Source: Trichaptum fuscoviolaceum (taxonomy: Eukaryota; Basidiomycota; Agaricomycetes; Hymenochaetales; Trichaptaceae). Taken from it: a stretch of DNA of 64,000 nucleotides. A model generated the notes under the pieces. That model was not told the DNA's origin and did no database searches. It saw only the letters and a program-made list of their open reading frames with translations. The translations under genes were made by a program, and so were the position numbers. The stretch is taken from NCBI GenBank assembly GCA_910574455.1, contig CAJSYZ010000001.1, positions 783,961 to 847,960 on the forward strand, read 5' to 3'. How positions within the stretch are numbered: the stretch's first letter is position 1; each line of letters starts with the position of its first letter. Positions 22,738 to 33,912 of the stretch are shown here, one piece after another.

Positions 22738-25700
22738 ATGGGGCGATCAGGACCGCGGGTAGATCTCAAGGTCAAGACTTCAACACCACTCAACTCTGTC
22801 TTAGCAATTAAAGGACCCCTTCGTGTACGCCCGTACGGCAACGTTAAGCATGCGCACGTGATACTCAGGAAGGTGGACGAGGAAGAGTACGAGGACGAAG
22901 GTGGACAGAAGAGAACACGCGGAGTATTCAGCTTATTCGCGCACAAGCTTATAAACGTGAAGCCAGGCAAGGAGCTGTTTATGTACCTACATCCTGTTGG
23001 AGGCGAACTGCAAGAACGAGTTGTAGCTTTGGAAGCTGATTTGCTCTCGGAGAATGAGAAGATCGAACCCGAACCCGCGAAGACGGAAGAAACGGTTGTG
23101 CAGACTCAGTCAGAACACACCCTTCCTCCGAAGATGCGGAAACAACAGTGGACGAGAAAAGTTTCTTTGCCATCGCAAAGCTCTACAATTATCGGTGCGT
23201 CACAAGATATCTATCATCGTTGATAAAGCAGCTCATCTACTCAAAGCTCCTGCTCCACCATTGAAAGTATCGATAGGCGTTCAAGTCGATCCACCAGTTA
23301 CCACCAACGGTACACAAACTACGGCGCAGAAACGACAATCTTCCTTTGAGAAAATCTCTGCACAGCTCCTTGAGAAAGGAGCGCAGGAGTTCGACGCTGC
23401 GGATCTTCAAAGATCTGCCTTAACGTCTGGTAGCGCAGCTGCCGCGTTGCCAGTAACCGAAGGTAATGTCGGTAATGTCGAGGATCGTGAATCGTGTGAC
23501 TCAGCGAGTGAGACACGGGTTAGCTCTGCTTTAACAAATGCCGCTGAGCGAGCCAGCCTTACGCCAATGGAAATCGACTCCCCGGCAACGACGCCGGCGT
23601 ATACTCCAGAGTTACTTCCGACAGAGCTGCCTTCTGTAACTGTCAAGGAGGAACCGGTTGAATGGTCTCTTTCCCAACTTGATACCGCGATGAAACCGTT
23701 ACCCCCGCTCTACACACCGAGCCACGAGCGGAGAACAGATTCACAGCTAACATCTGCTGTAACGCTTGTTGATTCGAGTCGTACGGAGGATGAAGCTGGC
23801 GGCGAGGGTGAGTACAGGTTGAATCTTGAAATATCATTAGTGCAATCTTATGACGTGGTATTTATAGCGTATAAGGAAAGGCTTTACAAGACTCCGTCCT
23901 TTGCTTCATCAACCACGACGTCTACGAACGTGATGCCCACTCCAATTTCCATGCTCGCTATTTCTGGATTAGGGCCTCGTCCCCAGTCAACGACTGAAAC
24001 ACCTTTGCGTAGTATTCCGTCGCTCACAGAACAGAAACTGAAGACGATTACCGATTTGGCGAATGCCCTTTCGATGGCTAAGGCACTTTCCTCACCGACT
24101 GATACCAAGACGGCCGCGCCGTCCCTGAGATCTCAGCCTATGCTTGCGAACTCGACACCGTCGAGCAGTAAGGTTACGCTTGATCAAGCATTTCCCTCCG
24201 ATGCGTCAATTGCTTCCACCCCTACTTCCATGCACGGCCGTTCCCCGGCCACGCAAAGACCAATGTCCATTCCTAACTCCACCGCTGAGCCGTCACGATT
24301 GTCTACGCCTTCTCATAGGCCGCGATTTAACAGTAAATTCTCAAAAGCACCAGTTTTTGTCCCTGCGTCGCAACCCTTTATGACCATGCCAACGACTAGC
24401 GCCGCATCACTCAAACGACCGCGGTCCCAAAGTAGCTCTGGCGCAAATCCCTCTGAAGAGACACCGACCCAGCGAAACAAGAGACACTGCGAGGTGGTAA
24501 AGTCGGAGCCAAAAAGTCCTGTTCTAAGTGCTTATAACGATTTCAATGGCGATGCGTACCCAATATCGACTCTAACGCCTACTGGCTCATCTACTCAAGC
24601 TAGTACGCCAGTTAACAGTGAGTTATACCACATTAATGTATGAACTATGTATACTGAAATTAAATTTAGCTCATGGACGAAACAACTGGACTAGACTCCC
24701 CCCACAAGCACCGGTTGCGCCGTATAATACAGTTGTGGTGAAGACTGAACCGTCGGAATCATTCCCTCTTGGTCTTAGGAATACATCGCCTTCTATGAGG
24801 ACTTATCCGACCTATGATGTATTTGACTTGACACCAGCCGAAGGATACATAAGACGTACAGGTGAAGGAAACCTTCTGATGACACTTAACTTGTTCTGAT
24901 TATCCTACTCTTGTTTAGGAATTGACCTGACTTTGCCGTCCAGACCATCTGCAAAGTCGCGGCGAGGTCCTCGACTCAGCAATGTGCCAGGTCTCAGGGA
25001 ATTGCGCACGGCGGAGATCAAGATCCGAAAAGATTGTGGTGTACGCAGCATTGTGTTCAACCAGACTGGGAAGCTGTTCGCCGTCATCTGTGAGTCAAGT
25101 CGATGTCTGACGAGCGACCTTGGGATTGACATCCTTGCACAGGCCGAGATAACACGGTTCGCGTTTGGGATAACACAACCTACACCGAAATTGCAAAATT
25201 AGCTCATAGCTCGATAGTGCATTCCGTAGTGTGGCTAAACGGAGAAACAGGTGAACAAAGTGCTTTGTGTGCCTGGCCGCTGTCTAATATTTATGTTAGC
25301 TGTCGCATCTCTGGGTGCGAACGGAATCGTCAGCAAATGGACCATGCTGGTGTGTATACGTCAGTCGGGCCTCACGGGTGCTAGCTACTGAGTGATATAA
25401 TGCAGGGAGAGAACAGGTGGAACTGGGAGAAACTTGTTGATTCTGGAGATAACGATCCAACTTGCCTTGCCTATCACTCTGATCGCTTAGCTGTATCTAA
25501 CCCCCGCAGAGGGATCACAGTCTGGATGTTCGACCGAGGTATGCGTTTTCTCCCCCTTTACGAATTCAATAAGATACTAAGTAGGTGTAGGTCGATGGCG
25601 TGTACATGACCGTCAAATTCCACGGAGGGATGTCTTGTTTATTCAGTTCATCGACAAGGGTGCCAATCTACTCTGCGGGGCATCCGATGGCTCTGTGTAA

Positions 25701-26360
25701 GTGTTAATTCATGCCTTCAGATCAGTCAATCTTATCATATCCCTAGATTCTTCTGCTCGCTTCCGAGTATGACAATAACTAATGTCGCGAGCTTCAAAAC
25801 GAAAGTGTATGTTCCATCCTGCACTCGCAAAAGTATATTTGTTCACGAAGTATTAGATTCCAACTCAACGTCGATCATAATCGACGATTTGCGCTTGTCG
25901 CTCAAGCCTCAAATCGTGCTCACCTAATCGATATTGACACCTCAGATCCCAGAACTCTTGGTAGAACTATTCAAGACTTCTCATTGCGCGATGCCGAACA
26001 TTATCATGGCCGACCAACTAATGCCTTCGGGGCTGTCTTTGCTAACAGAGGAGAGTGTATTATTTTCGGTTCTGTTGGTGGAACAGTCCTGCTGTGGGAT
26101 AAAAGATCAGGCAAAATCACCCATGAGTTGGATCATGGAGGTGGTAAGCAGTGTGATCGATGCAAAATATTACCATGATGTTGATGTATTCATCTAGAAT
26201 TAGTTCAAGCGCTAGCGGTCCGTACTGTTCTATGGTGTTTCCGATAATGGCTGACTTTCTCTTGCAGAGTTACGACGAAAGTGTGGGTGGCAAGCATATC
26301 GTCAGCGGCACTCGCTCTGGCATACTCCATTGGTGGGCATTCCCATGGGATGCGCGATAA
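22738..26360 (+). CDS. WD40-repeat protein with long disordered N-terminal half
   Basis: Large protein whose C-terminal part (24915-26360) carries WD40-type repeats: RKDCGVRSIVFNQTGKLFAV, SIVHSVVWLNGETAVASLG with VSKWTM, GASDGSVFFCSLPS, IIFGSVGGTVLLWDKRSG and HIVSGTRSGILHWW before the stop at 26360. Several short introns split this part. The middle (23250-24640) is Ser/Thr/Pro-rich and disordered, with a basic patch KRPRSQ and ETPTQRNKRH that could be a nuclear signal. The N-terminal exon starts MGRSGPRVDLKVKTS. Splicing between 23050 and 23290 is uncertain because all three frames are open over parts of it. No specific orthologue is recognised; the role may be nuclear scaffolding, by inference only. 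Confidence 0.65.
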
Positions 26361-26740
26361 TATGTTCTTGGTTTCTTCGAATACAAACAGACGATAACCT
26401 ATGTCAAGTTTAGGATACGAGTGGCTTATGGTTCTTTATACTGTATTGTGCTAACTTATGCCTTGTACACTTCCTGTTACGGAAATTTCTTATTAAGTCT
26501 GTTGTTATAAACTGCATCATACTGGAACTCATTTCATGCATTCTAGACCTCGGTCGCAGTATTGTAATCAGTAGCGTATATTCTAAGTGTTATAGAGTAA
26601 CTCTTCCATGAATTGCTTAGACAAAGTTTTGAACACTCGTATGTTGGCCTAAGCGAGCTACTGAGCACGGGTCTGAGTCTGACTTCCGACGCGACGCGAA
26701 TGACGGTCAATCCTGATCTTGCTCTTTCCTTTTTACCACC
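26361..26740. other. intergenic region
   Basis: 380 bp between the WD40 and F-box-like genes on the same strand. The first half is AT-rich (likely 3' end), and the rest is the upstream region of the next gene. No gene is seen. Confidence 0.5.
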
Positions 26741-28270
26741 ATGGCTGAACAGTCGCATACTAAAGCTGCTCACCCACGAAGGCTTCCGCTTGATCTGGTA
26801 CAAAGCATATTGGATCAAATACGACTGGTCGACTGGTCTGGAGATAGCGCCGCTGCACAATGGCATGGGAACCCTTTCCAATGGCAAATCCAGCGAGTTG
26901 AAAGCGAGAATCACGCCAATATACCGACTAAGCACGCCCTGAGCCTCGTATCGAAGGAACTGCGTACGTTGACAGAGAGTATGGTCTATGAGCACATCTG
27001 TGTCTGGAATGCACATCAGTTGTGCAAGCTTGGGCAAAGCATCCAGCGATATCAGTCCTTGTCGAAGTCCATTGCTCGATACACCCGACGCCTCGACATC
27101 CTCATCTCCGAAGAACCAGCACATAACTCAAATCGCGTCTGGAACATGAACGCACCTAATGCTACAGCAGCGCGGTCTGTGGCGTCTGTGTACACTGTCG
27201 CCGAATCCCTCCTTCGCAATTGCCCTTCATTGACACACCTCACGATCTCGATGTTCAACGAGCCAGTCGGAGCGTTTGAAGGTCATGGAATTACGAAGGT
27301 CATAGCGGAAGCGTGTCCTTCTTTGCGGGTGTTGCATTGGCGCTTTGCGTCTAAAATCCGGTTATCACCTCTCGCAAGAGCCTTCGCGGATAATCTGCGG
27401 GTGCTGGACTTATCGAAAACTGCGCTATTCTCGAGGTCTAAAGATATCGGAGCTATAGAGATGCCCTATCTTCATACACTCAAGGGGCCAATTGACGTCC
27501 TTTGTCGAGCTTTAGTCTCCGTCCGCTTACCATCCTTACAAGCACTTGTGCTGGACGTTCGCAGCGGCTCAAACTTCCGCCATGAAGATGTACAAGAGTT
27601 CTTAAACACCCACAAGGATCGTATTAAAACTCTTATCGTTCTTTCTCCTCGCCTGAAGGTAGAACTTGATGAGATGGAGGTCTTGAACGAATTTGCTTTC
27701 AACGCAGCTATGAAAGATCAGTTGACAATGCCTTCCTTCTTGCCGCATTTGACGAGGATAGGCATCATGGGCTCGGATGACGATGTTCCGGAGCCCCCCA
27801 CTACAACGCACGGAAAAGCTGCTGAGACAGACACCATCGTGGTTTGCCTCTGTGTTGTCTGTGATGACATCCTCGAATCACGGAGAACGCACTACCCCGA
27901 GCTCAACGCCGTTCGCCTCGTAGACCCTCGTCTTGTAAAGCATGTTCAGGGGAACTGGTTAGCGTGTCAAAAACTTGTTGGAAAATTTCTCATTGCCGGA
28001 ATTCGATTCGAGGACGACCGTGGGGACCTTATACATGCGGTTTTGGGCCCGGAACCCGTTCAATTCAAGGGCAAGACCGTCTCACGTATTGCCACGGATC
28101 CTTACAGAGCTCGCACAATTGCGATGCGCAACAGGCAATTGAGGTCACCTCGTTCAAAGACAGCAGAGCGACGCCGTACCCCTTCAGTCGACGAGAGTGG
28201 AATTGCGAAGGCTTTTGAGTTCAGCTTAGTTCTGACTCCTACAATATTTCAGGACATTTTACGACGTTGA
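26741..28270 (+). CDS. F-box-like/LRR-like protein of a mushroom-expanded family
   Basis: Intronless 509-residue protein beginning MAEQSHTKAAH. A short F-box-like helix (RRLPLDLVQSILDQIRL, residues 13-30) is followed by KHALSLVSKELRTLTESMVYEHI, the usual continuation in this family, and by leucine-rich segments (LRVLHWRF, LRVLDLSKTALF, LHTLKGPIDV, LQALVLDVRS). The C-terminal third (after about residue 360) is charged and has no recognised domain. The minus-strand gene at 44197-45345 is a paralogue with the same order of blocks. Mushroom genomes carry many such genes; a substrate-recruiting role in an SCF ubiquitin ligase is inferred from the family only. Confidence 0.7.
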   Translation: MAEQSHTKAAHPRRLPLDLVQSILDQIRLVDWSGDSAAAQWHGNPFQWQIQRVESENHANIPTKHALSLVSKELRTLTESMVYEHICVWNAHQLCKLGQSIQRYQSLSKSIARYTRRLDILISEEPAHNSNRVWNMNAPNATAARSVASVYTVAESLLRNCPSLTHLTISMFNEPVGAFEGHGITKVIAEACPSLRVLHWRFASKIRLSPLARAFADNLRVLDLSKTALFSRSKDIGAIEMPYLHTLKGPIDVLCRALVSVRLPSLQALVLDVRSGSNFRHEDVQEFLNTHKDRIKTLIVLSPRLKVELDEMEVLNEFAFNAAMKDQLTMPSFLPHLTRIGIMGSDDDVPEPPTTTHGKAAETDTIVVCLCVVCDDILESRRTHYPELNAVRLVDPRLVKHVQGNWLACQKLVGKFLIAGIRFEDDRGDLIHAVLGPEPVQFKGKTVSRIATDPYRARTIAMRNRQLRSPRSKTAERRRTPSVDESGIAKAFEFSLVLTPTIFQDILRR

Positions 28271-30539
28271 CGAATACTGATGGATGCATTGGTGAGATAG
28301 TATGTCCTATACATTTGTCAAGATGTTTACATGACTTTCTGTTAGGAAAAGCAAAGCAATCATTTCCTGTGTATTAACATTATCTGAGTTATTTATCTCA
28401 TGCGTATTGTAACTTTTCTCTTTATTCTCTGACTTTCACTATCTGTTCCTGCACTAACTCCTTGAACTTCTCCTGAGATAGCGGAAGACTATTTAATAAA
28501 GTGGTCTAAATATGCCTCTCATCTTTTCGCTTCGTAACATGCGAACTTGGCGGCAATTTGTTCATCTGTTAATTGATCATGCTTTGATTGCACTGTGAGT
28601 TCTTGCGAACTTGTTCTTAACGACTGCCACGTTAAAGCTAATTAGACAGAGCTTTCAATATCTATACTGTGTGCCGCTGATCACCATCCGAGGGATTGAA
28701 ATATAATCTTCACGGTTAGCAGTCAGCGTTAACGCATTTCAGTTAATTGGTCGAATACATATAGGTGGATTTACTGTTGGTGATTAAACTCCCTCCGATC
28801 CATGTGCCTTCAACTAAAATGTGCTGTGGCGCGTCTTACCATCGTCAGGCCTGACAAAAACTCGGACCTTGAGTTTATTGCGTAGCCTGATACATACAAC
28901 CCAAGATCTGACTACTGGTCCGCCTTTTCTGGAATAAGTGCTCAGCTCTCAATTTGTTCACCAACACTGGATCACATTGTCGACCTTTACTCATACTACT
29001 GATTAGCTGCACAGGATGACATTGAAAGCCTCGTTGACGTCATCTTCTTGATACTACCAGCGCTTGGCCAAACCGACTTGATGGGTGATATCGGCAACGA
29101 TCTCCTCACCCTTGTCTCTCGACCGTCGTCTCTTTATGTCTGGGTCTTGCTCTCCTCTCAGACAGAGTAGGACATGGACTAGCGCATCTCTGCACCATAA
29201 TATCACCCTCAGACGAAGGGTGCGAAAAGATATCACGTCGGTGAATACCATAAGCCGATCATAGGACTTATTTATATCCACGATGCTAGAGACCTTGTGC
29301 TGTGGCCGTTCGGCGCCGATCTTGAAACCACAAATGCGAGGAAAGATGCGCCGAGGCATCCGGCCATGCGTCTCAGTTTGTTACTGATGACCTTTATACC
29401 ATCCTTGCGTTCGTTTGCGGTCACTACATCGCCGAAGCGGCTCGAACCAACGTTCAATTTCTCTCACAATCCGGTAGCATTCTTGAACTCCGTGAGCTTT
29501 TCACCATTCCTTTTCCCCCTCTGTTTATTTACCACCGATCATGACAACCAGGTATGACACAACTTCCAAGCAAGTGTCTCCTAGCAATATGTAGATGTCA
29601 TCCAAAGAACCTCACTGTGAGTTGTTCTACATGTTACATATTAAAGGTGGTTAAACGGATGAGTAGACTAATCAAATCATATATTCGGCACGATATAGCA
29701 TCAAGCGGTTTAGTAGCGTCTTTCACGAGTGACGAATATTGTGAGCCGCCGGTTTTTACGCGGCCATGGCACCATGGCACTTGTTCGAGTCTTTGATTAC
29801 GACAACTTGAACGCAATTCGGTTCATATAGTTCAGCGTTCAACCGCGTCTGCAACACCAATTTCCATTTCTGTGAGTTCCATATTCTATTCGCGGGCATC
29901 TGTGCTCGGAACTATATTGTTCTGATCATCGTCATGTGCCTCTTAAGAGGAGACGGGATTTATTAGTGAGTGTACTACCCGATACACAAGTACTCACTCG
30001 TCATCATCTGAAATTAGTACTACAGACGCGAACAACGCCGCCCCGTAATTACCGTACCATCAGACTCGATTGCACCTACACAAATATACCGATCCGAGTA
30101 CATGAAACTTGGCATTGTCTTTTGAACACTGGTGATGATTTCTTTCACGAACTGATCGGAATTCAACGGATATCTTAGCGTCAATGGTATCTTGTTCACT
30201 GCCCTTCACCTCTGTACCTGTTAGGACGGGGAATTGAAGCATCGCCAAAGGGACACCATGCGTAGTATTCAGCTTTCAATCGAGAAGACTAACTAACATT
30301 TTCGCTCGCATTGGGGGAAAATGGGGGAAGGTCTGGGAGAATGGTGAGTTGAATGCGCACTGGTAATCATCGGAGCTGAACTAATTCTCTTAGTAGACAG
30401 CATAGACGCTGTTTCAAAATGGCCATTGCTAGAGTATAAAGGTAGGCACATATGAAGTTGTTTTCCCCAGCTTCAAGGATATCAGCCTCTGAACAACAGT
30501 GATTTGAAAATCTCCATCCTCTAGACCATTCAATCCGAA
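28271..30539. other. long AT-rich intergenic region
   Basis: About 2.3 kb without a supported gene. Open frames are short and mutually overlapping. A plus-strand segment at 29038-29460 reads like weakly coding sequence but has several stops and no defensible family match. The right end (30300-30540) is the promoter of the secreted barrel protein. The base composition suggests relaxed, decaying sequence. Confidence 0.5.
30435..30440 (+). promoter_or_regulatory. TATA box of the RlpA-like gene
   Basis: TATAAA in the context AGAGTATAAAGG, 100 bp upstream of the start codon at 30540, with a CT-rich stretch after it. Confidence 0.5.
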
Positions 30540-31142
30540 ATGTTCTCATTCCCGAAGCTTCTCTCCCTGTCGCTCTGCGCTGTCACTGTTGCTGCTGCAA
30601 CCGTGTCGCACGAAGTCCGCCAGAACAATCTCCCAGCCCCCTTCGGTGGCACTCACAGTGGCGACGGTGCGTACGATAACTGCTCGTTAGCTGTACACTA
30701 CTGATCGTAATAATGTGAGCAGGTACCTTCTTCGAACCCGGACTCGGTGCCTGCGGTATAAACAACGGGCCTAACGATCTCCTCGTTGCTATCTCTACCA
30801 CACTGTATGACTCATTCCCGTAGGTGCCACAATCCAAACGTCTCCAGTGCTTTGAAGATGACATGAACTCTCGTAGTGGCGCTACCTCGAACCCGAATAA
30901 CAATCCAGTTTGTCAGAGGTCGATCACTGCTAGCTGTATGCTGCTATCTTCCCTCGCGTAATCGAAAAATACTCACTGATGGTTGATTAACTATAGTTGG
31001 TGGTAAAACAGTCACAGTAGCAGTCAGGGATCGATGCACTGGATGCGCCGAATTCGATCTGGACTTCTCGCCTGCGGCATTTTCCCAACTTGCCGACGAA
31101 TCCCTTGGTCGTGTCCACGGCGTTCAGTGGCACTTCAACTAA
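30540..31142 (+). CDS. secreted RlpA-like double-psi beta-barrel (expansin/barwin-like) protein
   Basis: Small secreted protein of the fungal expansin-like (RlpA-like DPBB) group, thought to act at the cell wall. Exon 1 (30540-30666) encodes a signal peptide (MFSFPKLLSLSLCAVTVAAA) and GGTHSGD. Exon 2 (30723-30819) gives GTFFEPGLGACGINNGPNDLLVAI, with the typical GTxFxPGLGACG start. Exon 3 starts at 30877 and carries PVCQRSITAS. Exon 4 gives the conserved GGKTVTVAVRDRCTGCAEFDLDFSPAAF, then LGRVHGVQWHF and the stop at 31140-31142. All introns are GT-AG and in phase. The barrel Asp in DRC and the Cys pattern are present. About 125 residues; no carbohydrate-binding module. Confidence 0.88.
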
Positions 31143-31549
31143 GGCCGAACCGTGCACTATTCTGTGATAATAGTGGGAGATTTTCTTTTTGATTAGCTCT
31201 TTTCTTGGGGCCAGGATTAGTTGACGAATTCGTGGTCGTATACATGTTTTAAAGCAATATACATAACTTTGCCATCCGAAAATGGACGCCCGCTGGGTTT
31301 TTCTAGTATGATCGCGTTTGAGATATTGAGGACACTCTACTTATATAGAAGTTCGAAGGAGGAAGATCACAAGTTTTGCTCTCACAAATAGTGACCTTCA
31401 AGGCAGCGCTACCGGCGGACTTATCGCTTTCCTTAGCAATCCACTACATGACTTTCTACCCATGTCGCTGCAGAAAAAAAGAGTATTGTCATTGGAAAAG
31501 TACATTGTGCATGCATTAAGTCCTACTAAGAAGCGGCTCGGAAGGCGAC
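31143..31549. other. intergenic region
   Basis: About 400 bp after the RlpA-like gene; AT-rich 3' region and no gene. It ends where the duplicated methyltransferase block begins. Confidence 0.45.
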
Positions 31550-32055
31550 AATCATACTACTAGTAATAGAAAGCGGAGAGTGAACTGACTCCGAGTCCGA
31601 GTCCAGCTTCAATAGCCAAACTTTACCTGCTCCACTACTAGAACGCGGTTCAAATAAGTACTCAGAACTACTATGCGATAGGAATGACGAGATTTTGCTG
31701 GTGCGTAAGTTGATAGACAACCGTCAAATATCAATTTGGAACGAAAGGTCATGGCGCTAACGGTAAATTGCAACACATGCAACGATGGACGCTGACATGA
31801 GCATTTCTGTTCGTCAAAACAAGATGCCAGATACATTCACTACTCCTTGCAATGCAAATTCGGAGAACAGCGCTGAAAAAGCTAACGCCGACACGGAATA
31901 TATTAGCAACAAGATACGATGACCGACCAATCGCTCTCAAGTTAAGTAGGGCAATCGCAAGCGCCATCATCAAAATTGTCGAGCTTGATGAAGACTTAAC
32001 GATACTGATGGAGTCATACGCGTGTGGAACGGGTTAGTTTATTCGCAATTAGTTG
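31550..32055 (+). pseudogene. broken partial copy of the methyltransferase first exon and promoter
   Basis: This block matches 33913-34500 over promoter, first exon and the first dozen or so bases of intron 1. The copy starts with ATG at 31785 and keeps SARQNKM-like and CNANSENSAEKANAD-like text, but about 30 bp present in the intact gene (encoding NRNHFDNIAA) are missing, so the frame runs into TGA at 31920. Shared text resumes (DDRPIALKLSRAIASAII, then TCGAGCTTGATGAAGAC and the ACGCGTGTGGAACGGGTTAG exon end) and stops abruptly after GTTTATTCGCAAT. Exons 2 and 3 were never copied or were lost. It cannot make a functional enzyme. Confidence 0.8.
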
Positions 32056-32740
32056 TCATTTTCAATTAGAAATTAGCTCTGCAAAGTACTTATGCCGGTC
32101 AGTATTCCTTACCTTACTGATCTTTAATCTTCATCGCCTCCACGTTGATGAGACTATACTCCAGTCCCCTCATTCAATCTCCGCGAGTATCCATCCGTAC
32201 TCCGATTCGAGAGAGCTCATAGGCCACCGAAGGCATCTTGACAGCAATATATCTACGAAAACAGGAGGGATTAACGGACGACTCTATTCATAATGCAATT
32301 CTGAGACATATGGCACCTGGCAGATTGTTTCGAGCACTTCTAGTTCATCCCCCACAGCAACTTGAATAGGATGGTCCATGATAACAGTAGGCCGAGATAC
32401 CCATCCCCACCGATGAGCCCCTAGAATCGACCAGCCTTGTGAACATCGGTGATTGACGTGCATCGACTGGATATCCCTCCTCCAGGCCAATGGGATGGTA
32501 CAGGATAATAGTTCACCGAAATCTCTTTTCCGATGGCTCCACCGATGAGCCCCTCCAGCCAATCAGCCTGGTGAGGCTGGTCTGCCACCTACCCTCCTTC
32601 GACCGGATTGGACAGAAGCACCTTTCAAGCCAGCCTCGGACGCCGGTCATTGGCCTGCCACCGCTCCAGCCCCAAACCGTCCAGAACAAAACAACACAAC
32701 AACCCGAATGCGTTTGTTTGTTCGACGCAAACTCCAATGG

Positions 32741-32750
32741 TATATAAGAG
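32741..32750 (+). promoter_or_regulatory. orphan TATA-box-like promoter element
   Basis: TATATAAGAG followed by a purine-rich then CT-rich segment looks like a pol II core promoter, yet no gene follows on the plus strand. It is more consistent with the R/U3 part of an LTR or an unannotated non-coding transcript. Confidence 0.3.
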
Positions 32751-33144
32751 GGGAAGGCAGAGCGACAAAGCCCCATCGCCTCTTCGTCTCTCAACTTCAG
32801 GAAGACCCTCCAGCAGTGCCGGCCTCCGGCGCCGCCCGACGCGCCTTTCCAACAGGCTCCCTGAAAGTGTCGTAGGCGTGCCAACTTGTCCAACAAGCCG
32901 TCCGGCACGCCTCTTCGCCGGGGTACGTCGACCTGCGTCGATTCCGACATCTCATCTCGAGCTGGACATTGGGGTAATCGTGAGGGCAGGTATCTCAGAC
33001 TGGTAGTCGGGTGAGTCCGATTCTCATGCCGCGACACTGCTTCGAGCCCAGCAAGTGGACACACGCTTGGTAGGGTTATCCCTCCAAGGCTGGGCCGTCA
33101 TGTATGTGCGCTTGTCTCTGGATTTCGGATATCTTTTTTTTTTT

Positions 33145-33205
33145 GGTCGGGAGATGGGTACAAATACCCACACCGATCTTTTTTTTACGGGATGGGTAGA
33201 GAAAC
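33145..33205. repeat. tandem pair of GGGTA...ACCC hairpins separated by poly-T
   Basis: Two similar units, each a poly-T run followed by a G-rich stretch, GATGGGTA, a short loop and (T/A)ACCCAC. The GGGT/ACCC arms make each unit a small hairpin. The pair looks like a duplicated 35-40 bp unit. Confidence 0.5.
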
Positions 33206-33912
33206 CCACCCGGAACTGTCTTGTGTGCCTGTGTGATCTGAGAGCGACCGAACATCAAACCTTGAGTCCTTCCGCAATTAATTAAAATGTCGTGAGTCGT
33301 AAGGCGGCATTGACAGTATATTATAATCCTTTTCATGGTGAACAAAGGAATAAATACTAGTAGTAGTAAGACAAGTAGTACATACCTGACAGAGTGGCTC
33401 CAGTGGTGTCCAAGACGAAGATCCTATATTCTAGTTGGTTGCGCACGAAGGAGCTTGGCCATTGTCGAATAGTATTCGTGTAGGTCGCAGACCTCGATGG
33501 GCTTGTAGACCGTCGAAGGATTGTACGTGCATGGGCGAGGTAATTGATAAAGTCCGAGTCGAGTGCGAGCAGAGTGAGCGACTAAGTATCAGTCCTCTTG
33601 ATTATTCGCTACCGCAATACGGTCCTTGAAGATAAGTCGCAAGTTCTTGCTCTTTCTAAGAAGCCGTCAATATGCCACATTATGATGTTGATTTCCCCAC
33701 CGTCACTACGTATATACTGCAAAGGTGTAACGTCCGTGTCCGTAGTGTTCGCTCTGAGCAGTCCCGATTCCAGATCCCTATGGGTTAGGAACAAAGCAGA
33801 TAATGCATTGAAAGTGAGGAAAAGAGCTGAAAGGGACAAATAAGTGGAAAACAATGTCACGGTATAGTTGTAGCCTACTAAGGTTCACTGGCAAGAGTGA
33901 TGGGCGTCGATC

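Larger units (their letters stand above)
32390..33215. mobile_element. candidate LTR-like or transposon-derived island
   Basis: A block of distinctly higher GC content sits inside AT-rich sequence. It has a strong TATATAAGAG box at 32741, a pyrimidine-rich downstream segment, and imperfect direct copies of CACCGATGAGCCCCT at about 32407 and 32532. A motif of the type TACCCAnnCCGAT occurs near both ends (about 32397 and 33166). These traits resemble a solo LTR or a degraded element, but no target-site duplication, internal polymerase coding or clean TG...CA ends could be shown. Low confidence. Confidence 0.25.

Noticed and set aside
29038..29460. Possible decayed GTPase-like coding fragment on the plus strand
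   Set aside because: Some text looks protein-like, but there are several stops, no P-loop and no consistent family order.
32985..33060. tRNA-like or primer-binding-site-like text after the GC-rich island
   Set aside because: No cloverleaf or T-loop consensus can be formed, and no 3' tRNA complement is recognisable.
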